NCBI RefSeq assembly: GCF_022012445.1
Contig: NZ_JAKLTS010000008.1
Span: 1 to 64,000 of the forward strand
Length of the DNA: 64,000 nt
Direction: 5' to 3'
Origin: Massilia sp. TS11
GTDB lineage: Bacteria > Pseudomonadota > Gammaproteobacteria > Burkholderiales > Burkholderiaceae_D
Both the position numbers and the translations under genes were made by a program. This document shows, piece by piece, positions 22,101 through 34,518 of this stretch. Each line of letters begins with the position of its first letter. Within the stretch, counting starts at the first letter, position 1. The notes beneath the pieces are model-generated. The model ran no database searches, was not told the DNA's origin, and saw only the letters and a list, made by a program, of their open reading frames with translations.

Positions 22101-22982
22101 TCAGGGGTGCTCGGACTCGACGTGGTTGCGCTCATTGCGCACCAAATACAGCCCGCTTCCGATGATGATGGCGGCGCCGAGCAGGGTGGTGCCGTCGGGC
22201 AGGGCCTGCCACATCAGCCAGTCGATGGCCACGCCAAAGGCCAGGGCCGTGTACTCGAAGGGCGCCACCACCGAGGCCTCGCCGCTGGAAAACGCGCGCG
22301 TGATGGCGATCTGGCCGAAGAAGCCGGAAATGGCCAGCACCAGCAGCACGCCGGCATCGGCCGCGCGCACGCTGACCCAGCCCGGCGCCGCCAGCGCGCC
22401 GGCGCCGATGGCCATCAGCAGCATCAGCCAGAACATCATGTGCTCGAGGCGGTCGGTGCGCGCCAGGATCCGGCCGCTGATGGCGGAGACGGCATAGGCG
22501 ACGGCGGCGCCGACGATGGCCAGCCCGCCCAGGGTCAGCATCCCCGCCCCGCTCGGGCGCAGCACCACGATCACGCCGAGCAGGCCGATCACGATGGCGA
22601 TCCAGCGGCCGGCGTTGACGCGCTCCTTCAGCACCCAGACCGAGAGCGCCGTCACCATGCCGGGGGCGACGAAGAAGATCGTGTAGGCCTCGGCCAGCGA
22701 CAGGCGCTTGAGGCCAAAGGCAAACAGCGACAGCATGCCGATCCCGAGCGCGCCGCGCAGCAGCTGCAGGTCCCAGCGCACCTGCAGCAGCGTGGGACCG
22801 GCGCCGCGCAGCAGCGCATACGCGGCCACCAGCGGCAGCGCGACAATCGCGCGCAGCGCCGCCACCTGGACCGAGGGATAGTGGGCGGCCAGCAGCTTCA
22901 TCGTGGTGTCCATCACCGAGAAACAGGCGACGGCACACAACATGGCGTAGATACTGCGCAGATTGGCCTGGTGGCGGGTCAT
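22101..22982 (-). CDS. EamA/DMT-family membrane transporter
   Basis: 293 residues from ATG 22982, with about ten hydrophobic segments in two EamA repeats (about 12-145 and 155-290). An upstream in-frame start at 23045 would add a basic 21-residue leader that is not needed. Drug/metabolite exporters of this family have varied substrates; none can be assigned here. It is inserted between the peroxiredoxin and lpxC. Confidence 0.85.
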   Translation of the reverse strand: MTRHQANLRSIYAMLCAVACFSVMDTTMKLLAAHYPSVQVAALRAIVALPLVAAYALLRGAGPTLLQVRWDLQLLRGALGIGMLSLFAFGLKRLSLAEAYTIFFVAPGMVTALSVWVLKERVNAGRWIAIVIGLLGVIVVLRPSGAGMLTLGGLAIVGAAVAYAVSAISGRILARTDRLEHMMFWLMLLMAIGAGALAAPGWVSVRAADAGVLLVLAISGFFGQIAITRAFSSGEASVVAPFEYTALAFGVAIDWLMWQALPDGTTLLGAAIIIGSGLYLVRNERNHVESEHP

Positions 22983-23044
22983 GCGGGGGCTCCGGTGGCT
23001 GCGTGCGCGCGGGCCTGAATACCCGCGCACACTGGTAAACGACA

Positions 23045-23064
23045 AGCGGCGCCGCAGCGCCGCT
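23045..23064 (-). terminator. Terminator after the peroxiredoxin gene
   Basis: Perfect eight-base-pair hairpin (AGCGGCGC / GCGCCGCT, loop CGCA), 22 bases past the peroxiredoxin stop, followed leftwards by TGTCGTTT. Same loop and closing stem as the secA terminator at 16472. Confidence 0.75.
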
Positions 23065-23086
23065 CGATCCTGCTGTGGGCCGACGC

Positions 23087-23593
23087 TTAGCCCAGCTGCT
23101 TGAGCATGGTTTCGGCGTTCGAGACTTCGAAGGCGCCGCCCTGCTCCACGTTCAGATGCTTGACCACGCCGTCTTCCACCACCATCGAGTAGCGCTGCGA
23201 GCGGGTGCCCATGCCGAACTTGGAGAAGTCGGCGTCCAGGCCCAGGGCCTTGCTGAAGGCGGCATTACCGTCGGCCATCATGCGCACGGTGCCGGTGGCT
23301 TTCTGGTCGCGGCCCCAGGCGCCCATCACGAAGGCGTCGTTGACCGAGATGCACCAGATTTCGTCGATGCCCTTGGCCTTGAGTTCGGCCGCATGCTGCA
23401 CATAGCCGGGCACGTGCTTGGCCGAGCAGGTCGGGGTGTAGGCGCCCGGCAGGCCGAAGATGGCGATCTTCTTGCCCTTGACGAGGTCGGACACGTTGAA
23501 GGTATTCGGGCCGAGGCTGCAGCCTTCGGTTTCGACGTCGATGAATTCGGCCAGCTGGCCTTCCGGCAGACGGTCGCCGATCTGGATGGTCAT
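23087..23593 (-). CDS. Peroxiredoxin (redoxin family, Prx5-like)
   Basis: 168 residues. Thiol peroxidase with the peroxidatic Cys56 in PGAYTPTCSAKH (P-x3-T-x2-C). It matches the Prx5/AhpE-like redoxins often found just downstream of ftsZ in betaproteobacteria. It detoxifies peroxides with thioredoxin- or glutaredoxin-type donors. It has its own terminator and is separated from ftsZ by a hairpin. Confidence 0.92.
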   Translation of the reverse strand: MTIQIGDRLPEGQLAEFIDVETEGCSLGPNTFNVSDLVKGKKIAIFGLPGAYTPTCSAKHVPGYVQHAAELKAKGIDEIWCISVNDAFVMGAWGRDQKATGTVRMMADGNAAFSKALGLDADFSKFGMGTRSQRYSMVVEDGVVKHLNVEQGGAFEVSNAETMLKQLG

Positions 23594-23702
23594 GGGTGAC
23601 TCCTTGCATTGGTTGGGAAAGGGCGCACAGTGCGCCGTCGCGAACCGCGAGTATGCCCGAAGTCGCGCACCCTTGCAGGAAAGACCATGAAAACAATGGG
23701 GC

Positions 23703-23765
23703 GGCGGGTCCCGTCCCGCTGCCCGGCGTGGTCGAAGCGCCGGGCAGCGGGTTGCGGGACCCGCC
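23703..23765 (-). terminator. Large hairpin terminating the dcw cluster
   Basis: A two-part stem: outer arms GGCGGGTCCCG (23703-23713) and CGGGACCCGCC (23755-23765), inner arms CCGCTGCCCGGCG (23716-23728) and CGCCGGGCAGCGG (23738-23750), with loop TGGTCGAAG. That is 24 base pairs with one small internal bulge. It lies 58 bases past the ftsZ stop, and reading leftwards it is followed by ATTGTTTTC. Most likely the transcription terminator of the division cluster. Confidence 0.8.
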
Positions 23766-23823
23766 GTTCTTGGGTGGGGTGGCGCGCCGGCTGGTCGAGG
23801 GCCGGCGCGCCCGTCATCATGGC

Positions 23824-25023
23824 TTAGTCGGCTTGCTTGCGCAGGAAGGCCGGAATGTCATAGGTCTCCATGCCATTGCGGGCCAGCGCGGCCACCTGCT
23901 CGGAGGCCGTTTCGCGGCGCCACACGGCCGGCTGCTTGAGCGGCGAATCCATGCCGCCGACGCTGGCCGAACCCATGCCGATGGTGGTGCCGCCGATGGC
24001 ATTGGTGCCCATCACCGGAGCGTTGTGGGTACCGGTGCGCAGCATCGGGGTCTGCACCAGCTGGACGGTCTTTTTGGCTTTGCCCAGGCCGGTGGCGACC
24101 ACGGTCACGCGCAGTTCGTCGCCCATATTGTCGTCGTAGGCGATACCCTGGGCGATCGAGGCGTCATCGGCGGCGAAGGCGCGCACGGCAGCCATGACTT
24201 CCTTGATTTCCTTACCTTTCAGGCTGCGCGAGGCGGTCACGTTGACCAGCACGCCGCGCGCGCCCGACAGGTCGACACCGTCCAGCAGCGGCGAGGCGAT
24301 CGCCTGTTCGGCGGCCACGCGCGCGCGGTCGACGCCGGAAGCGGTGGCGGTGCCCATCATGGCCTTGCCCTGCTCGCCCATGATGGTCTTGACGTCGTTG
24401 AAGTCGACGTTGATGTGGCCCGGGACGTTGATGATCTCGGCGATACCGGCCACGGCGTTGTTCAGCACGTCGTCGGCGTGGGCCATCCACTCCATCATCG
24501 ATTCGTCTTCGTAGATCTCTTCCAGCTTCTCGTTCAGGATGACGATCAGCGAGTCGACGTGCTTGGACAGTTCATCCAGGCCGTCTTCGGCGATATTCAT
24601 GCACTTGTTGCCCTCGTAGGAGAAGGGCTTGGACACCACGGCCACGGTCAGGGCGCCGAGCGACTTGGCCACTTCGGCCACCACCGGGGCAGCGCCGGTG
24701 CCGGTGCCGCCGCCCATGCCGGCCGCGATGAACACCATGTGCGCGCCACGCAGGGCGTCTTCGATGCGCTGGCGCGATTCCTCGGCCAGGGCGCGGCCCA
24801 CGTCCGGCTTCATGCCGGCGCCCAGGCCGGTCTCGCCGATCTGGATCACATTGTGGGCGGTCGACATGCGCAGTGCCTGCGCGTCGGTGTTGGCAGCGAT
24901 GAATTCGACGCTGCTCATGCCCTTGTTGATCATGTGCTGGACCGCGTTGCCACCGGCGCCACCGACGCCGACGACCTTGATGATAGTGCCCAGTGCTGCG
25001 TTATCGACCATATCAAACTCCAT
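23824..25023 (-). CDS. ftsZ: Cell division GTPase FtsZ
   Basis: Tubulin-like GTPase that forms the Z-ring. 399 residues. The GTP-binding tubulin signature GGGTGTG is present, with VGVGGAGGNA near the N-terminus. A variable linker (about 320-380) precedes the conserved C-terminal peptide ETYDIPAFLRKQAD, the docking site for FtsA, ZapD and other partners. ATG 25023 has AGGAG seven bases upstream. Last gene of the dcw cluster; 137 bases separate it from ftsA, room for its own promoter. Confidence 0.98.
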   Translation of the reverse strand: MEFDMVDNAALGTIIKVVGVGGAGGNAVQHMINKGMSSVEFIAANTDAQALRMSTAHNVIQIGETGLGAGMKPDVGRALAEESRQRIEDALRGAHMVFIAAGMGGGTGTGAAPVVAEVAKSLGALTVAVVSKPFSYEGNKCMNIAEDGLDELSKHVDSLIVILNEKLEEIYEDESMMEWMAHADDVLNNAVAGIAEIINVPGHINVDFNDVKTIMGEQGKAMMGTATASGVDRARVAAEQAIASPLLDGVDLSGARGVLVNVTASRSLKGKEIKEVMAAVRAFAADDASIAQGIAYDDNMGDELRVTVVATGLGKAKKTVQLVQTPMLRTGTHNAPVMGTNAIGGTTIGMGSASVGGMDSPLKQPAVWRRETASEQVAALARNGMETYDIPAFLRKQAD

Positions 25024-25160
25024 GATGAACTCCTGAATCAAATTGCGGCTTCCAAGCCCCAGGCCTCGTTGGACAACCAGAACTGAGGCTTGAAAACTGC
25101 GTTACGTTTTAATAGATTTTGTGTACCACCCAAGAACTGCCACTACCACTACCCACCGCC

Positions 25161-26393
25161 TTAAAAATTCCCCAAGAACCACTCCTTCATGCGCTCCCAG
25201 ACGGCTTTCATCGACCCATCCTGGCGCGTCACGATATGCCCGCGCAGGTACTGCTTCTTCGCTTCCAGCAGCAGGCCGAGCACGGTGGCATAGCGCGGGC
25301 TACGCACCACGTCGGCCAGCTGGCCGCGATACTCCGGCGTGCCAAGGCGCGCCGGCTTGAGGAAAATGTCTTCGGCCAGTTCCACCATGCCCGGCATGAT
25401 GGCGGTGCCGCCGGTGAGCACGATGCCGCTTGAGATCACGCCTTCGTAGCCGCTCTCGCGCACCACCTGGTGCACCATCGCGAACAGCTCTTCGACGCGC
25501 GGCTCGATCACGGCGGCCAGGGCCTGGCGGCTCAGGGTGCGCGGACCGCGGTCGCCCAGGCCCGGCACTTCCAGGTACTCGCCCGGATCGGCCAGCACCT
25601 GCTTGGCCACGCCGTAGCGGATCTTGATTTCTTCGGCTTCCGCGGTCGGCGTGCGCAGCGCCATCGCGATGTCATTCGTGATCTGGTCGCCGGCGATCGG
25701 GATCACGGCCGTGTGGCGGATGGCGCCGTCGGCGAACACCGCGATGTCGGTGGTGCCGCCGCCGATGTCGATCAGGACCACGCCGAGTTCTTTTTCATCG
25801 GCCGTCAGCACGGCTTCGGCCGAGGCCATCGGCTGCAGCAGCAGGTCCGACACTTCGAGGCCGCAGCGGCGCACGCACTTGACGATGTTCTGCACGGCCG
25901 AGACGGCGCCGGTGACGATGTGCACGCGCACCTCGAGGCGGATGCCGCTCATGCCGATCGGCTCGCGCACGTCTTCCTGGTTGTCGACGATGAACTCCTG
26001 CGGCACCGTGTGCAGCAGCTGCTGGTCGGTCGAGATGTTGACCGCCTTGGCCGTCTCGATCACGCGCGCCACGTCGGTGGCCGTGACCTCCTTGTCCTTG
26101 ATGGCCACCATGCCGCTTGAATTGAAGGAGCGGATATGGCTGCCCGCGATGCCGGCGTAGATATTGCGGATCTTGCAGTCGGCCATCAGCTCGGCTTCTT
26201 CGAGCGCCTTCTGGATCGATTCGACGGTCGCTTCGATGTTCACCACCACGCCCTTTTTCAGGCCGCGCGACTCGTGCTGGCCAAGCCCGATGACTTCGTG
26301 GCGCCCGTCAGGCATCACCTCGGCCACCACGGCCACCACCTTGGAGGTACCGATATCGAGACCGACGATCAGGTTTTTCGCGTCTTTTGTCAT
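25161..26393 (-). CDS. ftsA: Cell division actin-like protein FtsA
   Basis: Actin-fold ATPase that tethers FtsZ to the membrane. 410 residues, usual length. The phosphate-1 motif is GLDIGTSKV, phosphate-2 is IDIGGGTTDIAVF and the adenosine motif region is SGIVLTGGTA. The C-terminal amphipathic helix (WERMKEWFLGNF) that binds the membrane is complete. It lies between ftsQ and ftsZ. Confidence 0.97.
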   Translation of the reverse strand: MTKDAKNLIVGLDIGTSKVVAVVAEVMPDGRHEVIGLGQHESRGLKKGVVVNIEATVESIQKALEEAELMADCKIRNIYAGIAGSHIRSFNSSGMVAIKDKEVTATDVARVIETAKAVNISTDQQLLHTVPQEFIVDNQEDVREPIGMSGIRLEVRVHIVTGAVSAVQNIVKCVRRCGLEVSDLLLQPMASAEAVLTADEKELGVVLIDIGGGTTDIAVFADGAIRHTAVIPIAGDQITNDIAMALRTPTAEAEEIKIRYGVAKQVLADPGEYLEVPGLGDRGPRTLSRQALAAVIEPRVEELFAMVHQVVRESGYEGVISSGIVLTGGTAIMPGMVELAEDIFLKPARLGTPEYRGQLADVVRSPRYATVLGLLLEAKKQYLRGHIVTRQDGSMKAVWERMKEWFLGNF

Positions 26394-26407
26394 GTGCTTC
26401 GCCCTAC

Positions 26408-27217
26408 TTATGTGTGCTTGGTTTTGGTGTTGCTCGTTTTCTTAACCGGACGGACCGGCTGCTTGCCATCGGCCGGCACGTGCAGATCGGCCGCGGCCAG
26501 CGCCAGCCCGTTCGGATAGCGCATGTCGACCGAGGTGATGTTCTGCACGCGCTCGGTCAGCTGCGGCCAGATCGTGACCAGACGCGCCACGCGGTCCTTC
26601 AGCATGCGGTGGTCCTGCTCCCGGCCCAGGGCCACGTTCATGCCGTTATCCAGCTTCACCGTCCACGCATAGCGCGAGGACAGATTGACTTCTTCCGGCG
26701 TCAGCTTCAGCGGCGCGAACCAGCTGCGCAATTCGCCGTAGCGGGCCAGCACTTCCTTCTCGCTGCCAGCCGGGCCGCTGAAGGCGGGCAGCGGATGGTC
26801 CTCGTCCGCCTCAGCCAGGTTGGCGGTGAACACATCGCCCTTCACCGACAGCAGCGCGCCGTCTTCGCCCCAGGTGCCGAGCGCCTCATGCTCCTCGATC
26901 GCCACGATCAGCTGGTTCGGCCACTCGCGCCGCACCGAGGCGCGGCGCACCCAGGGCACCGACTCGAAAGCCGTGCGCACCTGCTCCAGATTGGTGGTGA
27001 AGAAGTTGCCCTTGAATTTGCCGATCGCGTTCTGGCGCAGGGTCAGCTCGTTCACGTGTTTCAGTTCGGCGCCGGCCAGGCCTTCCACGCGGATCGTACG
27101 CAGCGTGAACATCGGGCGCTGCGACAGCCACCACACGCACGACGCCACACAGGCGAGCAGGGTCAGGGCAAACAGGCCCGTCGCCGTCGCGTTGAGGGTG
27201 CGTGCGTCCTGCCACAT
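26408..27217 (-). CDS. ftsQ: Cell division protein FtsQ
   Basis: Bitopic divisome protein linking early and late components through FtsB and FtsL. 269 residues: short cytoplasmic N-terminus, one TM helix (about 13-33), POTRA domain starting at about 38 (FTLRTIRVEGL), then the beta domain. A basic, low-complexity tail (KKTSNTKTKHT) ends the protein. It lies six bases after ddl. Confidence 0.95.
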   Translation of the reverse strand: MWQDARTLNATATGLFALTLLACVASCVWWLSQRPMFTLRTIRVEGLAGAELKHVNELTLRQNAIGKFKGNFFTTNLEQVRTAFESVPWVRRASVRREWPNQLIVAIEEHEALGTWGEDGALLSVKGDVFTANLAEADEDHPLPAFSGPAGSEKEVLARYGELRSWFAPLKLTPEEVNLSSRYAWTVKLDNGMNVALGREQDHRMLKDRVARLVTIWPQLTERVQNITSVDMRYPNGLALAAADLHVPADGKQPVRPVKKTSNTKTKHT

Positions 27218-27223
27218 GGCGCT

Positions 27224-28177
27224 TTAGCCTTTCACCGTTTTCAGGCGTGCCGTCGCCAGAATCTCGAGGCACAGTTGTTCATAGCTGATGCCAAGCGCGC
27301 GCGCGGCCATCGGCACCAGCGAGTGTCCGGTCATGCCGGGCGAGGTATTCACTTCGAGCAGGAAGGGCTGCTGGTCGCTTTCGCGCAGCAGCACGTCGAC
27401 CCGGCCCCAGCCCTCGCAGCCGACCGCGCGGTAGGCCTCGACCGCATAGCGCTGCATGCGCTCGGTCAGGGCCGCGTCCAGCGGGGCCGGGCACAGATAC
27501 TGGGTGTCGTCGGTGAAGTACTTGTTGTTGTAGTCGTAGTTGCCCTGCGGGGCGCGGATCTCGACGATCGGCAGCGCGCGCGCATCCTTGCCGGCGCCCA
27601 GCACGGCCACCGTGAATTCGCGCCCGCTGACGAACTGCTCGCACAGCACTTCGTCGTCGAAGCGGGCGGCGGCCTCGTAGGCGGCCTGCAGCGCGTCGAG
27701 CTGTTCGACCTTGGTGATGCCGATGGTCGAGCCTTCGTGCGGCGGCTTCATGATCGCCGGCAGGCCCAGTGTCGCGGCCACCGCCTGCAGATCGCTGTCC
27801 GGGGTCAGCACGGCGTAGTCGGGCGTGGGCAGGCCCTGCTGCTGCCACAGCTTCTTGGTGGTGATCTTGTCCATGCCGACGGCGCAGGCCATCACGCCGC
27901 TGCCGGTGTAGGGAATGCCGAGCAGTTCGAGCGCGCCCTGGATCGTGCCGTCTTCGCCGAAGCGGCCATGCAGGGCGATGAACACACGGTCAAAGCCGGC
28001 CGCGGCCAGCTCGGCCAGCGACTGCTGGCCCGGATCGAAGGCATGCGCATCCACACCCTGGCTTTGCAGGGCGGCCAGCACGCCGCTACCGGACATCAGC
28101 GAGACTTCGCGCTCGGCGCTTTTGCCGCCGAACAGGACGCCGACTTTACCGAGCGCTTTGGGATCGATGGTCGTCAT
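27224..28177 (-). CDS. ddl: D-alanine--D-alanine ligase
   Basis: ATP-grasp ligase making D-Ala-D-Ala for the peptidoglycan stem. 317 residues. The N-terminus [21 protein letters not shown] is typical, as are the metal-binding C-terminal residues in [18 protein letters not shown]. Being inside the dcw cluster it corresponds to DdlB. Two bases separate it from murC. Confidence 0.96.
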   Translation of the reverse strand: MTTIDPKALGKVGVLFGGKSAEREVSLMSGSGVLAALQSQGVDAHAFDPGQQSLAELAAAGFDRVFIALHGRFGEDGTIQGALELLGIPYTGSGVMACAVGMDKITTKKLWQQQGLPTPDYAVLTPDSDLQAVAATLGLPAIMKPPHEGSTIGITKVEQLDALQAAYEAAARFDDEVLCEQFVSGREFTVAVLGAGKDARALPIVEIRAPQGNYDYNNKYFTDDTQYLCPAPLDAALTERMQRYAVEAYRAVGCEGWGRVDVLLRESDQQPFLLEVNTSPGMTGHSLVPMAARALGISYEQLCLEILATARLKTVKG

Positions 28178-28179
28178 GC

Positions 28180-29567
<1,388 letters not shown>

Positions 29568-29571
<4 letters not shown>

Positions 29572-30644
29572 GCCTGTCCTGCCAGTTGTTCGAGCACCTC
29601 GGCGATCGCCGCGTTGGCGTCGCGCTTGCCGAGGGCGTGCGCGGCAGCGGCCATGGCGGCGCACTGCGCCCGGTCCAGGCCCTGCAGCAGCGCAGCCAGC
29701 TGCTCGGGGTGCAATTGCGCTTGCGGCACGTGGAGCGCCGCCTTGTTCTTGTCCATCCACTCGGCGTTGTCGCGCTGGTGGCTGGTGGTCGAGGCCACGA
29801 ACGGCACCAGCACGCTGGCCACGCCGGCGGCGGTCAGCTCGGACACGGTGATGGCGCCGGCGCGGCAGATCACCAGGTCGGCGTCGCGGTAGGCGCTGGC
29901 CATGTCGTCGATGAAGTCGACCACGTTCGCCGTCACCCCGGCCTGCTCGTAGGCGGCGCGCAGGGCGGCGATGTTCTTCTTGCCCGACTGATGGGTCACG
30001 AGCGGACGCTGCTCGGCCGGGATGCGCGCCAGCGCGGCCGGCACCGCATCGTTCAGGGCCTTGGCGCCGAGGCTGCCGCCGACCACGAGGATGCGCAGCA
30101 CGCCGCTGCGGCCGGCGAAGCGCGCGGCCGGCGCCGGCACGGCCAGGATCTCGGCGCGCACCGGATTGCCGGTGACGATGGTCTTGGCGGCGGCGCCGCC
30201 GACATCGGCCGGGAAGCCCATCAGCAGGCGGTCGGCCAGCGGGGCCAGGGTTTTATTCGACAGCAGCAGGGCCGCGTCGGCGTTGACCAGGGCCAGGCGC
30301 TTGCCGCGCAGGCGCGCCATCAGGCCGCCCGGCACGCACACATAGCCGCCCATGCCGAGCACCACGTCGGGCTGGCGCGCGCCGATCAGGCCGAAGCAGC
30401 GGAAGAACGAAGCCACCAGCTTGACGGCGCCGCGCAGCGTGTGGCCGAGGCCCTTGCCGCGCATGCCCGAAAAATCGATGCTGTCCATCGGGATGCCGTG
30501 GCGCGGCACCAGTTCCTGTTCCATGCCGGCGGCCGTGCCGAGCCAGGTCACGGTCCAGCCGCGCGCGCGCATGGTGTCGGCGATGGCGATGCCGGGGAAG
30601 ATGTGGCCGCCAGTACCGGCCGCCATGATCATCAGGCGCTTCAT
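29568..30644 (-). CDS. murG: Lipid II GlcNAc transferase MurG
   Basis: Membrane-associated GT-B (GT28) enzyme converting lipid I to lipid II. 358 residues. The N-terminal glycine motif ([11 protein letters not shown]) and the later [13 protein letters not shown] and [10 protein letters not shown] motifs are all present. It overlaps ftsW and murC by four bases each, so translation is probably coupled. Confidence 0.97.
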
Positions 30645-31849
30645 AGGCGTCCTCCGCGCATCTTGATGCGGTTCTCGTAGTCGACGCGCAGCAGAATCGC
30701 GAGCCCCAGGCAGTTGATGACGATGCCGGTGCCGCCATAGCTCATCAGCGGCAGGGTCAGGCCCTTGGTCGGCAGCAGGCCCAGGTTCACGCCCATGTTG
30801 ATGAAGGTCTGGGTGGCGATCCAGATGCCGATGCCCTTGGCGACCAGGCCGGCGAAGTGCTGGTCGAGCACGATGGCCTGGCGGCCGATGTCGAAGGCGC
30901 GCTTGACGATCCAGTAGAACAGCGAAATCGTCACCAGCACGCCGACCAGGCCCAGTTCTTCGCCGATCACGGCGAGCAGGAAGTCGGTGTGCGCTTCCGG
31001 CAGGTAGTGCAGCTTCTCCACCGAGCCGCCGAGGCCGACGCCGAAAATCTCGCCGCGTCCGAAGGCGATCAGCGAGTGGGTCAGCTGGTAGGCCTTGCCC
31101 AGCGCATTGTCTTCCTGCCAGGGGTCGAGGTAGGCGAACATGCGGTCGCGCCGGAATTTCGACAGCGCGATGATGGCCCCGAAGATCGACACCAGCACGG
31201 CCGTGATCCCGCCGAACCAGATCGCATTGATCCCGCCCAGGAACAGCACGCCCATGGCGATGCAGACGATTACCCCGAAGGCGCCGAGGTCGGGCTCGAG
31301 CAGCAGCAGCAGGCCGACAAAGCCGATCGCCGCGGCCATCGGCATGAAGCCCTTGGTCAGGCGGTTCATGAACTGCTGCTTGCGCACCGTGTAGTCGGCC
31401 GCGTACAGCACCGCCACCAGTTTCATCAGCTCGGACGGCTGGAAGCCGAAGAAGCGCAGGTTCAGCCAGCGCTTGCCGCCATTGACCTTGGTGCCCAGGC
31501 CCGGAATCAGCACCAGCACCAGCAGCACCAGCGCGGCCACGAACAGCAGCGGCGCCAGGCGCTGCCACTCCTCGACCTTGACGCGGAAGGCGAACAGGCC
31601 AAGCAGCAGCCCGGCCGACACGAACACGGCCTGGCGCATGGCCCAGCCATAGCTCTTGTAATTGGCGTACTTGGGCGAATCCGGCAGCGCGATCGAGGCC
31701 GAATACACCATCACCAGGCCGAACATCATCAGCAGGAACACGACCCAGAACAGGGGCTGGTCGTATTCCATCATCTTCGACTGGGCGCCGCGGATATTCA
31801 TGCGCGGCGGCGCGTCGGCCGGTTTCAGCAAAGGCAGGGTGAAGGCCAT
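30641..31849 (-). CDS. ftsW: SEDS peptidoglycan polymerase FtsW
   Basis: Septal glycan-strand polymerase of the SEDS family, partner of FtsI. 402 residues with about ten TM helices. Conserved stretches include [28 protein letters not shown], and near the C-terminus [11 protein letters not shown]. Start ATG overlaps the murD stop by one base (TGATG). Confidence 0.96.
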   Translation of the reverse strand: MAFTLPLLKPADAPPRMNIRGAQSKMMEYDQPLFWVVFLLMMFGLVMVYSASIALPDSPKYANYKSYGWAMRQAVFVSAGLLLGLFAFRVKVEEWQRLAPLLFVAALVLLVLVLIPGLGTKVNGGKRWLNLRFFGFQPSELMKLVAVLYAADYTVRKQQFMNRLTKGFMPMAAAIGFVGLLLLLEPDLGAFGVIVCIAMGVLFLGGINAIWFGGITAVLVSIFGAIIALSKFRRDRMFAYLDPWQEDNALGKAYQLTHSLIAFGRGEIFGVGLGGSVEKLHYLPEAHTDFLLAVIGEELGLVGVLVTISLFYWIVKRAFDIGRQAIVLDQHFAGLVAKGIGIWIATQTFINMGVNLGLLPTKGLTLPLMSYGGTGIVINCLGLAILLRVDYENRIKMRGGRL

Positions 31850-33348
31850 CAGATCTCCATCCCTTTGTCGAGCGCCAGTTCGCGCACGGCGTCCACGAAG
31901 ACCTGGGCGCGGTGGGCGTAATTGGTGAACATATCGAGGCTGGCGCAGGCCGGCGACAGCAGCACGGCGTCGCCCGCCTGGGCGCGCGCGGCGGCGGCCT
32001 GCACGGCCTCGGGCAGGCTGGCGCAGTCGACCAGTTCCACTCCGCTGGCGCCCAGGGCGGCGCGGATGGCCGGGGCGTCGCGCCCGATCAGCAGCACCGC
32101 GCGCACGTAGCGGCTGGCCGGATCGGCCAGCGGCGCGAAGTCCTGGCCCTTGCCGTCGCCGCCGGCGATCAGCACGATCTTCTGCTGCTCGCCGCCGAAG
32201 GCTTTGCCCAGGCCATTCAGGGCAGCCACGGTGGCGCCCACATTGGTGCCCTTGGAATCGTCGTAGTAGGCCACCTCGTCCAGCGTGGCGACCAGCTCGA
32301 CGCGATGCGGCTCGCCCTTGTACTCGCGCAGGCCATGCAGCAGGGCCGCCATCGGCAGGCCGATGGCGCGGCACAGGGCCAGCGCGGCCAGGGCATTGGC
32401 GGCATTGTGCAGACCGCGGATGCGCAGGGCGTCGGCCGGCATCAGGCGCGACAGCGTGACGGCGACCGGCTCCACCGGCTCGCCCTTGCGGCGCTTCTTC
32501 TCGCCGCCCTCCTCGCTGGCCACGGCCAGGGTCAGCCACTGGACGTCGCGCTCGGCCACCAGGCCGAGGCAGTTCGGCGCGCTCGGCGCGTTCAGACCGA
32601 AGCTGATGCAGGTGGCATTGGCGTCGGCCATGGCCATCACGGCGCTGTCGTCGCGGTTCAGTACGCGCACGGTGTCCGGGCCGAAGATGCGCTGTTTGGC
32701 GCGCGCATAGGCGGCCATGTCGCCATGCCAGTCCAGATGGTCCTGGGTCAGGTTCAGCACGGTGGCAGCGTCCGGGTTCAGGCTCGAGGTCGCGTGCAGC
32801 TGGAAGCTCGACAGCTCGAGCACCCAGCACTGCGGCAGGTCGTCGGCGGCCAGGGCCTCGCGCAGCACGTCGAGCGCGGCCGGGCTGATATTGCCGGCGA
32901 TGCGCGTGCTCAGGCCGGCGCGCTGGCACAGCAGGCCGGTCAGGCTGGTGACGGTGGTTTTGCCGTTCGTGCCGGTCACGGCCAGCACTTTCGGCGCGTA
33001 GCCGCGTTCGGCCTTGAGCGCGGCCAGGGCCTGGGCGAACAGTTCGATCTCGCCCCACACCGGCAGCGCCGCCGCGGCGGCGGCCGGCAGCAGGGCCTTG
33101 AGTTCGCGCTCGGGCATCAGGCCCGGGCTGAGGGCGATGAAGTCGACCCCTTCGAGCAGGGCCGGCAGCAGCGGTCCGCCGACAAACTCGGCCTGCGGCA
33201 GGCTGGCACGCAGCGCGTCCAGGCGCTGCGGCGCCGCGCGCGTGTCGGCCACGCGCAAGCGGGCACCGCACTGGGCCAGCCAGTGCGCCATCGCCAGGCC
33301 GGATTCTCCGAGCCCGAGGACGAGTGCCAGTTTGCCGTCGTAGTTCAT
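31849..33348 (-). CDS. murD: UDP-N-acetylmuramoyl-L-alanine--D-glutamate ligase MurD
   Basis: Adds D-Glu to UDP-MurNAc-L-Ala. 499 residues. The Mur ligase P-loop [13 protein letters not shown] and the [10 protein letters not shown] motif are clear. A basic insert [11 protein letters not shown] (about residues 294-304) lies in the central domain and is a clade variation. It overlaps mraY and ftsW by one base each. Confidence 0.96.
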   Translation of the reverse strand: MNYDGKLALVLGLGESGLAMAHWLAQCGARLRVADTRAAPQRLDALRASLPQAEFVGGPLLPALLEGVDFIALSPGLMPERELKALLPAAAAAALPVWGEIELFAQALAALKAERGYAPKVLAVTGTNGKTTVTSLTGLLCQRAGLSTRIAGNISPAALDVLREALAADDLPQCWVLELSSFQLHATSSLNPDAATVLNLTQDHLDWHGDMAAYARAKQRIFGPDTVRVLNRDDSAVMAMADANATCISFGLNAPSAPNCLGLVAERDVQWLTLAVASEEGGEKKRRKGEPVEPVAVTLSRLMPADALRIRGLHNAANALAALALCRAIGLPMAALLHGLREYKGEPHRVELVATLDEVAYYDDSKGTNVGATVAALNGLGKAFGGEQQKIVLIAGGDGKGQDFAPLADPASRYVRAVLLIGRDAPAIRAALGASGVELVDCASLPEAVQAAAARAQAGDAVLLSPACASLDMFTNYAHRAQVFVDAVRELALDKGMEI

Positions 33349-34517
33349 CAGCGCAGTTTCAGCGTCGAGAGGCCCACCAGGACCAGAATCATCGTCACAA
33401 TCCAGAAGCGGACCACGACCTGGGTCTCCTTCCAGCCTTTTTGCTCAAAATGGTGGTGCAGCGGCGCCATCAAAAACACGCGCCGCCCGGCGCCGTAGCG
33501 CTTCTTGGTGTACTTGAACCAGCTGACCTGGATGATCACGGACAGGGTCTCGGCGACGAACACGCCGCCCATGATGAACAGGACGATCTCCTGGCGCACG
33601 ATGACGGCGATAGTGCCGAGGCCGCCGCCGAGGGCCAGCGCGCCAACGTCGCCCATGAAGACCTGGGCCGGGTGGGTGTTAAACCACAGGAAGGCCAGAC
33701 CGGCGCCGGCCAGCGCGCCGCAGAAAATCAGCAGCTCGCCCGCACCCGGGATGTGTGGGATGAACAGGTATTTCGAGTAGATGGCCGAACCGGTCAGGTA
33801 GGCGAACAGGCCGAGCGCCGAACCCACCATCACGGTCGGCATGATGGCCAGGCCGTCGAGGCCATCGGTGAAATTGACGGCATTGCTGGTGCCGACGATC
33901 ACGCAGTAGGTCAGCACGATGAAACCCCACACGCCGAGCGGATAGCTGATCGTCTTGAAGAAGGGGACGATCAGGTCGGCCTTGGGCGGCAGGTCCATCG
34001 AGAAGCCCGACTGCACCCACTGGAAGAACAGTTCAACCACGGCGGCCGGGGTCGCGGCCGACACCGAGAAGGCCAGGTAGAAGGCGGTCAGCAGGCCAAT
34101 CAGCGACTGCCAGAAGTATTTTTCGCGCGAGCTCATGCCGTTCGGGTCCTGGTAGACCACCTTGCGGTAGTCGTCCACCCAGCCGATCGCGCCGAAGCCC
34201 AGGGTCACCACCAGCACCGGCCAGATCAGGCGGTTCGAGAAGTCCGACCACAGGAAGGTCGAGACGGCGATGGCGATCAGGATCAGCACCCCGCCCATGG
34301 TCGGCGTGCCGTGTTTTTTCAGGTGGGTCTGGGGACCATTGGTGCGCACCGCCTGGCCGACCTTCATGCGGGTCAGCGTGCGGATCACGGCCGGGCCGGC
34401 GCCCAGGCCGATCACCAGGGCCGTGATGGTGGCCATCACGGCGCGGAAGGTGATGTAGTTGAAGATCCGGAGCGGGCCCAGATCCTGTTGAAAGTATTGC
34501 GCGAGCCAGAGCAGCAT
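33348..34517 (-). CDS. mraY: Phospho-N-acetylmuramoyl-pentapeptide transferase MraY
   Basis: Polytopic enzyme that makes lipid I from undecaprenyl phosphate. 389 residues from the ATG at 34517, which gives the family opening MLLWLAQYF; an in-frame start seven codons upstream would lie inside the murF end. The catalytic aspartate regions ([17 protein letters not shown]) and the C-terminal [10 protein letters not shown] are complete. One base separates it from murF. Confidence 0.97.
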   Translation of the reverse strand: MLLWLAQYFQQDLGPLRIFNYITFRAVMATITALVIGLGAGPAVIRTLTRMKVGQAVRTNGPQTHLKKHGTPTMGGVLILIAIAVSTFLWSDFSNRLIWPVLVVTLGFGAIGWVDDYRKVVYQDPNGMSSREKYFWQSLIGLLTAFYLAFSVSAATPAAVVELFFQWVQSGFSMDLPPKADLIVPFFKTISYPLGVWGFIVLTYCVIVGTSNAVNFTDGLDGLAIMPTVMVGSALGLFAYLTGSAIYSKYLFIPHIPGAGELLIFCGALAGAGLAFLWFNTHPAQVFMGDVGALALGGGLGTIAVIVRQEIVLFIMGGVFVAETLSVIIQVSWFKYTKKRYGAGRRVFLMAPLHHHFEQKGWKETQVVVRFWIVTMILVLVGLSTLKLR

Positions 34518-34518
34518 A

